From contig OZ231126.1 of the NCBI GenBank assembly GCA_965153355.1, positions 26,412,001 through 26,476,000 of the forward strand: a stretch of DNA of 64,000 nt, given 5' to 3'. The DNA is from Flaccisagitta enflata. Its lineage: Eukaryota; Chaetognatha; Sagittoidea; Aphragmophora. Below are positions 31,701-45,400 of this stretch, in pieces; position 1 is the stretch's first letter; every line of letters starts with the position of its first letter. The notes beneath the pieces are model-generated. The model did not search any database and had not been told where the DNA came from. It was given only the letters and a program-made list of their open reading frames with translations. The translations under genes and the position numbers were made by a program.

Positions 31701-34700
31701 TAATTCAGTAAGACCAAAGATAGATTAGCAAATTTAAAGGAAAACAAACACCCTAATGTTTATGTAGAGTCACCTGTTTTAAAGGGTGTAGAATAGAGGG
31801 AGAACCATGTTCTTTCCCTAACTTTAAGATGATATCTACGCATCAACCAATACTTTTGAAACCTAGTGAGAGGGTCTGTTCATAGTTTAGGATGTGAGTG
31901 AACACATCATGAAAAAAAAACTGAACATTTTTCAATCATATGGCCGTACGGCCTCTCGACAAGGAAAGCCTGGAATTTTTAAGCAAATCCCCTCAATTTT
32001 CAAAGCCAATTTGACTGACTTAAACCTAATAGGAAAGCTTGAGATTGAACATAAGAACATCCATGCTACAACACGGCGGATCAATATCAAAATTTCAAAG
32101 ATCAGGCCTGGTAAATTTTCAGGATTAAGGAGCGAAAAGTGAATGTAGTGATATAGCATATACCCTTTTTTCACTCCAAACGCTTCAAAATCCTAATAGG
32201 TTAACCATTTTGGAGGTTTTTTTTGCTCTGAGCGCTTCCTCTTAATGTTTACTTTGGAAGAGTTTACCACAAGAAAATAGATCCCGCAAAAAAATTCAAA
32301 TTTAAGCGCTCAAACGACTGTGACTCAGTTACGGCATGATTCTCCGGTAGTCTACGCCCTTTATAAGGGGGGTTTTTTCAGCATTTTGGGTGGTTTGTCT
32401 ATGGTAATGGATAGTCAAGAAGGGGAAATGACACTAGGAAAAAAAATTGGGTCAAAAAGTTCAATCGTTTTGGAAATATAAGCGTTTTTGTCTTTTTAAG
32501 ATGTGATATATAATATATCATATGAAATATAGGTTACAATGAGTTTTTTTAGCATTTTGGGTGGTTGGTCAATGGTAATGGATAGTGCACAGGAAAAAAT
32601 GACATTAGGAAAAAGAATCAGGTCAAAAAACTGATTTTTTCTTAAGTTAGAAGCGATTTTTGCCTTTTTATAATATGATATTTATAAGTAAGAATGGACA
32701 TGCTTAATCAATGAATATTGACTTTAAAATTGAAAATTTGAGTTATCTGAGTCCAAACCATCATAATTCAGTAAGACCAAAGATAGATTTGCAAATTTAA
32801 AGGAAAACAAACACCCTAATGTTTATGTAGAGTTTTTTTCAGCATTTTGGGTGGTTTGTCTATGGTAATGTATAGTCAAGAAGGGGAAATGACACTAGGA
32901 AAAAAAATTGGTCAAAAAGTTCAATCGTTTTGGAAATATAAGCGTTTTTATCTTTTTAAGATGTGATATATAATATATCATATGAAATATAGGTTACAAT
33001 GAGTTTTTTTAGCATTTTGGGTGGTTGGTCAATGGTAATGGATAGTGCACAGGAAAAATAACATTAGAAAAAAGAATCAGGTCAAAAAACTGATTTTTTC
33101 TTAAGTTAGAAGCGATTTTTGCCTTTTTATAATATGATATTTATAATAATAATGGACATGCTTAATCAATGAATATTGACTTTAAAATTGAAAATTTGAG
33201 TTATCTGAGTCCAAACCAGCATAATTCAGAAAGACCAAAGATAGATTAGCAAATTTAAAGGAAAACAAACACCCTAATGTTTATGTAGAGTCACCTGTTT
33301 TAAAGGGTGTAGAATAGAGGGAGAACCATGTTCTTTCCCTAACTTTAAGATGATATCTACGCATCAACCAATACTTTTGAAACCTAGTGAGAGGGTCTGT
33401 TCATAGTTTAGGATGTGAGTGAACACATCATGAAAAAAAAACTGAACATTTTTCAATCATATGGCCGTACGGCCTCTCGACAAGGAAAGCCTGGAATTTT
33501 TAAGCAAATCCCCTCAATTTTCAAAGGCCAATTTGACTGACTTAAACCTAAGGAAAGCTTGAGATTGAACATAAGAACATCCATGCTACAACACGGCGCA
33601 TCAATATCAAAATTTCAAAGATCAGGCCTGGTAAATTTTCAGGATTAAGGAGCGAAAAGTAATGTAGTGATATAGCATATACCCTTTTTTCACTCCAAAC
33701 GCTTCAAAATCCTAATAGGTTAACCATTTTGAGGTTTTTTTTGCTCTGAGCGCTTCCTCTTAATGTTTACTTTGGAAGAGTCTACCACAAGAAAATAGAT
33801 CCCGCAAAAAAATTCAAATTTAAGCGCTCAAACGACTGTGACTCAGTTACGGCATGATTCTCCGGTAGTCTACGCCCTTTATAAGGGGGGTTTTTTCAGC
33901 ATTTTGGGTGGTTTGTCTATGGTAATGGATAGTCAAGAAGGGGAAATGACACTAGGAAAAAAAATTGGGTCAAAAAGTTCAATCGTTTTGAAAATATAAG
34001 CGTTTTTGTCTTTTTAAGATGTGATATATAATAAATCATATGAAATATAGGTTACAATGAGTTTTTTTAGCATTTTGGGTGGTTGGTCAATGGTAATGGA
34101 TAGTGCACAGGAAAAAATGACATTAGAAAAAAGAATCAGGTCAAAAAACTGATTTTTTCTTAAGTTAGAAGCGATTTTTGCCTTTTTATAATATGATATT
34201 TATAATTAATAATGACATGCTTAATCAATGAATATTGACTTTAAAATTGAAAATTTGAGTTATCTGAGTCCAAACCAGCATAATTCAGTAAGACCAAAGA
34301 TAGATTTGCAAATTTAAAGGAAAACAAACACCCTAATGTTTATGTAGAGTCACCTGTTTATAAGGGGGGTTTTTTCAGCATTTTGGGTGGTTTGTCTATG
34401 GTAATGGATAGTCAAGAAGGGGAAATGACACTAGGAAAAAAAATTGGGTCAAAAAGTTCAATCGTTTTGAAAATATAAGCGTTTTTGTCTTTTTAAGATG
34501 TGATATATAATATATCATATGAAATATAGGTTACAATGAGTTTTTTTTAGCATTTTGGGTGGTTGGTCAATAGTAATGGATAGTGCACAGGAAAAAATGA
34601 CATTAGGAAAATGTATCAGGTCAAAAAACTGACTTTTTCTTAAGTTAAAAGCGATTTTTGCCTTTTTATAATATGATATTTATAATTAATAATGGACATG

Positions 34701-36378
34701 CTTAATCAATGAATATTGACTTTAAAATTGAAAATTTGAGTTATCTGAGTCCAAACCAGCATAATTCAGTAAGACCAAAGATAGATTAGCAAATTTAAGG
34801 AAAACAAACACCCTAATGTTTATGTAGAGTCACCTGTTTTAAAGGGTGTAGAATAGAGGGAGAACCATGTTCTTTCCTAACTTTAAGATGATATCTACGC
34901 ATCAACCAATACTTGGAAACCTAGTGGAGGGTCTGTTCATAGTTTAGGATGTGAGTGAACAGATCATGATGAAAAAAAAACTGAACATTTTTCAATCATG
35001 GCCGTACGGCCTCTCGACAAGGAAAGCCTGGAATTTTTAAGCAAATCCCCTCAATTTTCAAAGGCCAATTTGACTGACTTAAACCTAATAGGAAAGCTTG
35101 AGATTGAACATAAGAACATCCATGCTACAACACGGATCAATATCAAAATTTCAAAGATCAGGCCTGGTAAATTTTCAGGATTAAGGAGCGAAAAGTGAAT
35201 GTAGATGATAGCATATACCCTTTTTTCACCCAAACGCTTCAAAATCCTAATAGGTTAACCATTTTGGAGGTTTTTTTGCTCTGAGCGCTTCCTCTTAATG
35301 TTTACTTTGGAAGAGTTTACCACAAGAAAATAGATCCCGCAAAAAATTCAAATTTAAGCGCTCAAACAACTGTGACTCAGTTGCGGCATGATTCTCCGGT
35401 AGATCTACGCCCTTATAAGGGGGTTTTTTCAGCATTTTGGGTGGTTTGTTCATGGTAATGGATAGTCAAGAAGGGGAAATGACACTAGGAAAAAAAATTG
35501 GGTCAAAAAGTTCAATCGTTTTGGAAATATAAGCGTTTTTATCTTTTTAAGATGTGATATATAATATATCATATGAAATATAGGTTACAATGAGTTTTTT
35601 TAGCATTTTGGGTGGTTGGTCAATGGTAATGGATAGTGCTCAGGAAAAAATAACATTAGAAAAAAGAATCAGGTCAAAAAACTGATTTTTTCTTAAGTTA
35701 GAAGCGATTTTTGCCTTTTTATAATATGATATTTATAATTAATAATGGACATGCTTAATCAATGAATATTGACTTTAAAATTAAAAATTTGAGTTATCTG
35801 AGTCCAAACCATCATAATTCAGTAAGACCAAAGATAGATTTGCAAATTTAAAGGAAAACAAACACCCTAATGTTTATGTAGAGTCACCTGTTTTATAAGG
35901 GGGGTTTTTTCAGCATTTTGGGTGGTTTGTCTATGGTAATGTATAGTCAAGAAGGGGAAATGACACTAGGAAAAAAAATTGGGTCAAAAAGTTCAATCGT
36001 TTTGAAAATATAAGCGTTTTTGTCTTTTTAAGATGTGATATATAATATATCATATGAAATATAGGTTACAATGAGTTTTTTTAGCATTTTGGGTGGTTGG
36101 TCAATGGTAATGGATAGTGCACAGGAAAAAATAACATTAGAAAAAAGAATCAGGTCAAAAAACTGATTTTTTCTTAAGTTAGAAGCGATTTTTGCCTTTT
36201 TATAATATGATATTTATAATTAATAATGGACATGCTTAATCAATGAATATTGACTTTAAAATTGAAAATTTGAGTTATCTGAGTCCAAACCAGCATAATT
36301 CAGTAAGACCAAAGATAGATTAGCAAATTTAAAGGAAAACAAACACCCTAATGTTTATGTAGAGTCACCTGTTTTAAA

Positions 36379-39300
36379 GGGTGTAGAATAGAGGGAGAAC
36401 CATGTTCTTTCCCTAACTTTAAGATGATATCTACGCATCAACCAATACTTTTGAAACCTAGGGAGAGGGTCTGTTCATAGTTTAGGATGTGAGGAACACA
36501 TCATGAAAAAAAAACTGAACATTTTTCAATCATATGGTCACGGCCTCTCGACAATGAAAGCCTGGAATTTTTAAGCAAACCCTCAATTTTCAAAGGCCAA
36601 TTTGACTGACTTAAACCTAATAGGAAAGCTTGAGATTGAACATAAGAACATCCATGCTACAACACGGCGCATCAATATCAAAATTTCAAAGATCAGGCCT
36701 GGTAAATTTTCAGGATTAAGGAGCGAAAAGTGAATGTAGTGATATATATATACCCTTTTTCACTCCAAACGCTTCAAAATCCTAATAGGTTAACCATTTT
36801 GAGTTTTTGCTCTGAGCGCTTCCTCTTAATGTTTACTTTGGAAGAGCTTACCACAAGAAAATAGATCCCGCAAAAATTCAAATTTAAGCGCTCAAACAAC
36901 TGTGACTCAGTTGCGGCATGATTCTCCGGTAGGTCTACGCCCTTTATAAGGGGTTTCAGCATTTTGGGTGGTTTGTCTATGGTAATGGATAGTCAAGAAG
37001 GGGAAATGACACTAGGAAAAAAAATTGGGTCAAAAAGTTCAATCGTTTTGGAAATATAAGCGTTTTTATCTTTTTAAGATGTGATATATAATATATCATA
37101 TGAAATATAGGTTACAATGAGTTTTTTTAGCATTTTGGGTGGTTGGTCAATGGTAATGGATAGTGCTCAGGAAAAAATAACATTAGAAAAAAGAATCAGG
37201 TCAAAAAACTGATTTTTTCTTAAGTTAGAAGCGATTTTTGCCTTTTTATAATATGATATTTATAATTAATAATGGACATGCTTAATCAATGAATATTGAC
37301 TTTAAAATTGAAAATTTGAGTTATCTGAGTCCAAACCAGCATAATTCAGTAAGACCAAAGATAGATTAGCAAATTTAAAGGAAAACAAACACCCTAATGT
37401 TTATGTAGAGTCACCTGTTTTAAAGGGTGTAGAATTCGGGATTTTGTTCTTTGGTAATGGATAGTCAAGAAGGGGAAAATGACACTAGGAAAAAAAGTGG
37501 GTCAAAAAGTTCAATGTTTTGGAAATATAAGCGTTATCTTTTTAAGATGTGATATATAATATATCATATGAAATATAGGTTACAATGAGTTTTTTTAGCA
37601 TTTTGGGTGGTTGGTCAATGGTAATGGATAGTGCACAGGAAAAATAACATTAGAAAAAAGAATCAGGTCAAAAAACTGATTTTTTCTTAAGTTAGAAGCG
37701 ATTTTTGCCTTTTTATAATATGATATTTATAATTAATAATGGACATGCTTAATCAATGAATATTGACTTAAAAATTAAAAATTTGAGTTATCTGAGTCCA
37801 AACCAGCACAATTCAGTAAGACCAAAGATAGATTAGCAAATTTAAGGGAAAACAAACACCCTAATGTTTATGTAGAGTCACCTGTTTTAAAGGGTGTAGA
37901 ATAGAGGGAGAACCATGTTCTTTCCCTAACTTTAAGATGATATCTACGCATCAACCAATACTTTTGAAACCTAGTGAGAGGTCTGTTCATAGTTTAGGAT
38001 GTGAGTGAACACATCATGAAAAACTGAACATTTTTCAATCATATGGGTACGGCCTCTCGACATGGAAAGCCTGAATTTTTAAGCAAATCCCTCAATTTTC
38101 AAAGGCCAATTTGACTGACTTAAACCTAATAGGAAAGCTTGAGATTGAACATAAGAACATCCATGCTACAACACGGCGGATCAATATCAAAATTTCAAAG
38201 ATCAGGCCTGGTAAATTTTCAGGATTAAGGAGCGAAAGTGAATGTAGTGATATAGCATATACCCTTTTTCACTCCAAACGCTTCAAAATCCTAATAGGTT
38301 AACCATTTTTAGTTTTTTTTGCTCTGAGCCGCTTCACTGTTTACTTTGGAAGAGTTTACCACAACAAATAGATCCCAAAAAAAACAAATTTAACCAAACA
38401 ACTGTGACTCAGTTGCGGCATGATTCTCCGGTAGTCTACGCCCTTATATAAATTTTTTCACATTTTGGGTGGTTTGTCTATGGTAATGGATAATGAAGAA
38501 GGAAAATGACACTAGAAAAAAAAATTGGGTCAAAAAGTTCAATCGTTTGGAAATATAAGCGTTTTATCTTTTTTAAGATGTGATATATAATATATCATAT
38601 GAAATATAGGTTACAATGAGTTTTAGCATTTTGGGTGGTTGGTCAATGGTAATGGATAGTGCTCAGGAAAAAATAACATTAGAAAAAAGAATCAGGTCAA
38701 AAAACTGATTTTTTCTTAAGTTAGAAGCGATTTTTGCCTTTTTATAATATGATATTTATAAGTCAGAATGGACATGCTTAATCAATGAATAATGACTTTA
38801 AAATGGAAAATTTGAGTTATCTGAGTCCAAACCATCATAATTCAGTAAGACCAAAGATAGATTTGCAAATTTAAAGGAAAACAAACACCCTAATGTTTAT
38901 GTAGAGTCACCTGTTTATAAGGGGGGTTTTTTCAGCATTTTGGGTGGTTTGTCTATGGTAATGGATAGTCAAGAAGGGGAAATGACACTAGGAAAAAAAA
39001 TTGGGTCAAAAAGTTCAATCGTTTAGGAAATATAAGCGTTTTTGTCTTTTTAAGATGTGATATATAATATATCATATGAAATATAGGTTACAATGTTTTT
39101 TTTTAGCATTTTGGGTGGTTGGTCAATGGTAATGGATAGTGGACAGGAAAAAATGACATTAGGAAAAAGAATCAGGTCAAAAAACTGATTTTTTCTTAAG
39201 TTAGAAGCGATTTTATTTTTGCCTTTTTATAATATGATATTTATAATTAATAATGGACATGCTTAATCAATGAATATTGACTTTAAAATTGAAAATTTGA

Positions 39301-39405
39301 GTTATCTGAGTCCAAACCAGCATAATTCAGTAAGACCAAAGATAGATTAGCAAATTTAAAGGAAAACAAACACCCTAATGTTTATGTAGAGTCACCTGTT
39401 TTAAA
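36379..39405 (+). repeat. Diverged satellite block 1
   Basis: Units 7 and 8 have many short indels and lost homopolymer bases, such as GGTCACGGCC for GGCCGTACGGCC at 36537 and a shortened stretch at 38330-38400. The flanking units are nearly uniform. Confidence 0.7.
37425..37891 (+). repeat. Truncated extra module within unit 7
   Basis: A unit start (GGGTGTAGAATTCGGG) jumps after about 15 bases into the middle of a 470-bp module (GGTAATGGATAGTCAAG), skipping the roughly 580-bp single-copy half. It looks like an unequal-exchange or deletion junction. Confidence 0.7.
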
Positions 39406-42400
39406 GGGTGTAGAATAGAGGGAGAACCATGTCCTTTCCCTAACTTTAAGATGATATCTACGCATCAACCAATACTTTTGAAACCTAGTGGGAGGGTCTG
39501 TTCATAGTTTAGGATGTGAGTGAACACATCATGAAAAAAAAACTGAACATTTTTCAATCATATGGCCGTACGGCCTCTCGACAGGGAAAGCCTGGGATTT
39601 TTAAGCAAATCCCCTCAATTTTCAAAGGCCAATTTGACTGACTTAAACCTAATAGGAAAGCTTGAGATTGAACATAAGAACATCCATGCTACAACACGGC
39701 GCATCAATATCAAAATTTCAAAGATCAGGCCTGGTAAATTTTCAGGATTAAGAGCGAAAAGTGAATGTAGTAATATAGCATATACCCTTTTTTCACTCCA
39801 AACGCTTCAAAATCCTAATAGGTTAACCATTTTTGAGGTTTTTTTTGCTCTGAGCGCTTCCTCTTAATGTTTACTTTGGAAGAGTTTACCACAAGAAAAT
39901 AGATCCCGCAAAAATTCAAATTTAAGCGCTCAAACAACTGTGACTCAGTTGCGGCATGATTCTCCGGTAGTCTACGCCCTTTATAAGGGTTTTTTAGCAT
40001 TTTGGGTGGTTTGTCTATGGTAATGGATAGTCAAGAAGGGAAATGACACTAGGAAAAAAAATTGGGTCAAAAAGTTCAATCGTTTTGGAAATATAAGCGT
40101 TTTTATCTTTTTAAGATGTGATATATAATATATCATATGAAATATAGGTTACAATGAGTTTTTTTAGCATTTTGGGTGGTTGGTCAATGGTAATGGATAG
40201 TGCTCAGGAAAAAATAACATTAGAAAAAAGAATCAGGTCAAAAAACTGATTTTTTCTTAAGTTAGAAGCGATTTTTGCCTTTTTATAATATGATATTTAT
40301 AATTAATAATGGACATGCTTAATCAATGAATATTGACTTTAAAATTGAAAATTTGAGTTATCTGAGTCCAAACCATCATAATTCAGTAAGACCAAAGATA
40401 GATTTGCAAATTTAAAGGAAAACAAACACCCTAATGTTTATGTAGAGTCACCTGTTTTATAAGGGGGGTTTTTTCAGCATTTTGGGTGGTTTGTCTATGG
40501 TAATGGATAGTCAAGAAGGGGAAATGACACTAGGAAAAAAAATTGGGTCAAAAAGTTCAATCGTTTTGGAAATATAAGCGTTTTTATCTTTTTAAGATGT
40601 GATATATAATATATCATATGAAATATAGGTTACAATGAGTTTTTAGCATTTTGGGTGGTTGGTCAATGGTAATGGATAGTGCACAGGAAAAATAACATTA
40701 GAAAAAAGAATCAGGTCAAAAAACTGATTTTTTCTTAAGTTAGAAGCGATTTTTGCCTTTTTATAATATGATATTTATAAGTAAGAATGGACATGCTTAA
40801 TCAATGAATATTGACTTTAAAATTGAAAATTTGAGTTATCTGAGTCCAAACCAGCATAATTCAGTAAGACCAAAGATAGATTAGCAAATTTAAAGGAAAA
40901 CAAACACCCTAATGTTTATGTAGAGTCACCTGTTTTAAAGGGTGTAGAATAGAGGGAGAACCATGTTCTTTCCCTAACTTTAAGATGATATCTACGCATC
41001 AACCAATACTTTTGAAACCTAGTGAGAGGGTCTGTTCATAGTTTAGGATGTGAGTGAACACATCGTGAAAAAAAAACTGAACATTTTTCAATCATATGGC
41101 CGTACGGCCTCTCGACAGGGAAAGCCTGGAATTTTTAAGCAAATCCCCTCAATTTTCAAAGGCCAATTTGACTGACTTAAACCTAATAGGAAAGCTTGAG
41201 ATTGAACATAAGAACATCCATGCTACAACACGGCGGATCAATATCAAAATTTCAAAGATCAGGCCTGGTAAATTTTCAGGATTAAGGAGCGAAAAGTGAA
41301 TGTAGTGATATAGCATATACCTTTCTTTTTTCACTCCACAAAATCCTAATAGGTTAACCATTTTGGAGGTTTTTTTTGCTCTGAGCGCTTCCTCGTTTAC
41401 TTTGGAAGAGTTTACCACAAGAAAATAGATCCCGCAAAAAAATTCAAATTTAAGCGCTCAAACAACTGTGACTCAGTTGCGGCATGATTCTCCGGTAGTC
41501 TACGCCCTTTATAAGGGGGGTTTTTTCAGCATTTTGGGTGGTTTGTCTATGGTAATGGATAGTCAAGAAGGGGAAATGACACTAGGAAAAAAAATTGGGT
41601 CAAAAAGTTCAATCGTTTTGGAAATATAAGCGTTTTTATCTTTTTAAGATGTGATATATAATATATCATATGAAATATAGGTTACAATGAGTTTTTTTAG
41701 CATTTTGGGTGGTTGGTCAATGGTAATGGATAGTGCACAGGAAAAAATAACATTAGAAAAAAGAATCAGGTCAAAAAACTGATTTTTTCTTAAGTTAGAA
41801 GCGATTTTTGCCTTTTTATAATATGATATTTATAAGTAAGAATGGACATGCTTAATCAATGAATATTGACTTTAAAATTGAAAATTTGAGTTGTCTGAGT
41901 CCAAACCAGCATAATTCAGTAAGACCAAAGATAGATTAGCAAATTTAAAGGAAAACAAACACCCTAATGTTTATGTAGAGTCACCTGTTTTATAAGGGGG
42001 GTTTTTTCAGCATTTTGGGTGGTTTGTCTATGGTAATGGATAGTCAAGAAGGGGAAATGACACTAGGAAAAAAAATTGGGTCAAAAAGTTCAATCGTTTT
42101 GGAAATATAAGCGTTTTTGTCTTTTTAAGATGTGATATATAATATATCATATGAAATATAGGTTACAATGAGTTTTTTTAGCATTTTGGGTGGTTGGTCA
42201 ATGGTAATGGATAGTGCACAGGAAAAAATAACATTAGAAAAAAGAATCAGGTCAAAAAACTGATTTTTTCTTAAGTTAGAAGCGATTTTTGCCTTTTTAT
42301 AATATGATATTTATAATCAATAATGGACATGCTTAATCAATGAATATTGACTTTAAAATTGAAAATTTGAGTTATCTGAGTCCAAACCAGCATAATTCAG

Positions 42401-45400
42401 TAAGACCAAAGATAGATTAGCAAATTTAAAGGAAAACAAACACCCTAATGTTTATGTAGAGTCACCTGTTTTAAAGGGTGTAGAATAGAGGGAGAACCAT
42501 GTTCTTTCCCTAACTTTAAGATGATATCTACGCATCAACCAATACTTTTGAAACCTAGTGAGAGGGTCTGTTCATAGTTTAGGATGTGAGTGAACACATC
42601 ATGAAAAAAAAACTGAACATTTTTCAATCATATGGCCGTACGGCCTCTCGACAAGGAAAGCCTGGAATTTTTAAGCAAATCCCCTCAATTTTCAAAGGCC
42701 AATTTGACTGACTTAAACCTAATAGGAAAGCTTGAGATTGAACATAAGAACATCCATGCTACAACACGGCGCATCAATATCAAAATTTCAAAGATCAGGC
42801 CTGGTAAATTTTCAGGATTAAGGAGCGAAAAGTGAATGTAGTGATATAGCATATACCCTTTTTTCACTCCAAACGCTTCAAAATCCTAATAGGTTAACCA
42901 TTTTGGAGGTTTTTTTTGCTCTGAGCGCTTCCTCTTAATGTTTACTTTGGAAGAGTTTACCACAAGAAAATAGATCCCGCAAAAAAATTCAAATTTAAGC
43001 GCTCAAACAACTGTGACTCAGTTGCGGCATGATTCTCCGGTAGTCTACGCCCTTTATAAGGGGGGTTTTTTCAGCATTTTGGGTGGTTTGTCTATGGTAA
43101 TGGATAGTCAAGAAGGGGAAATGACACTAGGAAAAAAAATTGGGTCAAAAAGTTCAATCGTTTTGGAAATATAAGCGTTTTTATCTTTTTAAGATGTGAT
43201 ATATAATATATCATATGAAATATAGGTTACAATGAGTTTTTTTAGCATTTTGGGTGGTTGGTCAATGGTAATGGATAGTGCTCAGGAAAAAATAACATTA
43301 GAAAAAAGAATCAGGTCAAAAAACTGATTTTTTCTTAAGTTAGAAGCGATTTTTGCCTTTTTATAATATGATATTTATAATTAATAATGGACATGCTTAA
43401 TCAATGAATATTGACTTTAAAATTGAAAATTTGAGTTATCTGAGTCCAAACCAGCATAATTCAGTAAGACCAAAGATAGATTAGCAAATTTAAAGGAAAA
43501 CAAACACCCTAATGTTTATGTAGAGTCACCTGTTTTATAAGGGGGGTTTTTTCAGCATTTTGGGTGGTTTGTCTATGGTAATGGATAGTCAAGAAGGGGA
43601 AATGACACTAGGAAAAAAAATTGGGTCAAAAAGTTCAATCGTTTTGGAAATATAAGCGTTTTTATCTTTTTAAGATGTGATATATAATATATCATATGAA
43701 ATATAGGTTACAATGAGTTTTTTTAGCATTTTGGGTGGTTGGTCAATGGTAATGGATAGTGCACAGGAAAAAATAACATTAGAAAAAAGAATCAGGTCAA
43801 AAAACTGATTTTTTCTTAAGTTAGAAGCGATTTTTGCCTTTTTATAATATGATATTTATAATCAATAATGGACATGCTTAATCAATGAATATTGACTTTA
43901 AAATTGAAAATTTGAGTTATCTGAGTCCAAACCAGCATAATTCAGTAAGACCAAAGATAGATTAGCAAATTTAAAGGAAAACAAACACCCTAATGTTTAT
44001 GTAGAGTCACCTGTTTTAAAGGGTGTAGAATAGAGGGAGAACCATGTTCTTTCCCTAACTTTAAGATGATATCTACGCATCAACCAATACTTTTGAAACC
44101 TAGTGAGAGGGTCTGTTCATAGTTTAGGATGTGAGTGAACACATCATGAAAAAAAACTGAACATTTTTCAATCATATGGCCGTACGGCCTCTCGACAGGG
44201 AAAGCCTGGAATTTTTAAGCAAATCCCCTCAATTTTCAAAGGCCAATTTGACTGACTTAAACCTAATAGGAAAGCTTGAGATTGAACATAAGAACATCCA
44301 TGCTACAACACGGCGGATCAATATCAAAATTTCAAAGATCAGGCCTGGTAAATTTTCAGGATTAAGGAGCGAAAAGTGAATGTAGTGATATAGCATATAC
44401 CCTTTTTTCACTCCAAACGCTTCAAAATCCTAATAGGTTAACCATTTTGGAGGTTTTTTTTTGCTCTGAGCGCTTCCTCTTAATGTTTACTTTGGAAGAG
44501 TCTACCACAAGAAAATAGATCCCGCAAAAAAATTCAAATTTAAGCGCTCAAACAACTGTGACTCAGTTGCGGCATGATTCTCCGGTAGTCTACGCCCTTT
44601 ATAAGGGGGGTTTTTTCAGCATTTTGGGTGGTTTGTCTATGGTAATGGATAGTCAAGAAGGGGAAATGACACTAGGAAAAAAAATTGGGTCAAAAAGTTC
44701 AATCGTTTTGGAAATATAAGCGTTTTTATCTTTTTAAGATGTGATATATAATATATCATATGAAATATAGGTTACAATGAGTTTTTTTAGCATTTTGGGT
44801 GGTTGGTCAATGGTAATGGATAGTGCTCAGGAAAAAATAACATTAGAAAAAAGAATCAGGTCAAAAAACTGATTTTTTCTTAAGTTAGAAGCGATTTTTG
44901 CCTTTTTATAATATGATATTTATAATTAATAATGGACATGCTTAATCAATGAATATTGACTTTAAAATTGAAAATTTGAGTTATCTGAGTCCAAACCAGC
45001 ATAATTCAGTAAGACCAAAGATAGATTAGCAAATTTAAAGGAAAACAAACACCCTAATGTTTATGTAGAGGGGTTTTTTCAGCATTTTGGGTGGTTTGTC
45101 TATGGTAATGGATAGTCAAGAAGGGGAAATGACACTAGGAAAAAAAATTGGGTCAAAAAGTTCAATCGTTTTGGAAATATAAGCGTTTTTGTCTTTTTAA
45201 GATGTGATATATAATATATCATATGAAATATAGGTTACAATGAGTTTTTTTAGCATTTTGGGTGGTTGGTCAATGGTAATGGATAGTGCACAGGAAAAAA
45301 TAACATTAGAAAAAAGAATCAGGTCAAAAAACTGATTTTTTCTTAAGTTAGAAGCGATTTTTGCCTTTTTATAATATGATATTTATAATTAATAATGGAC

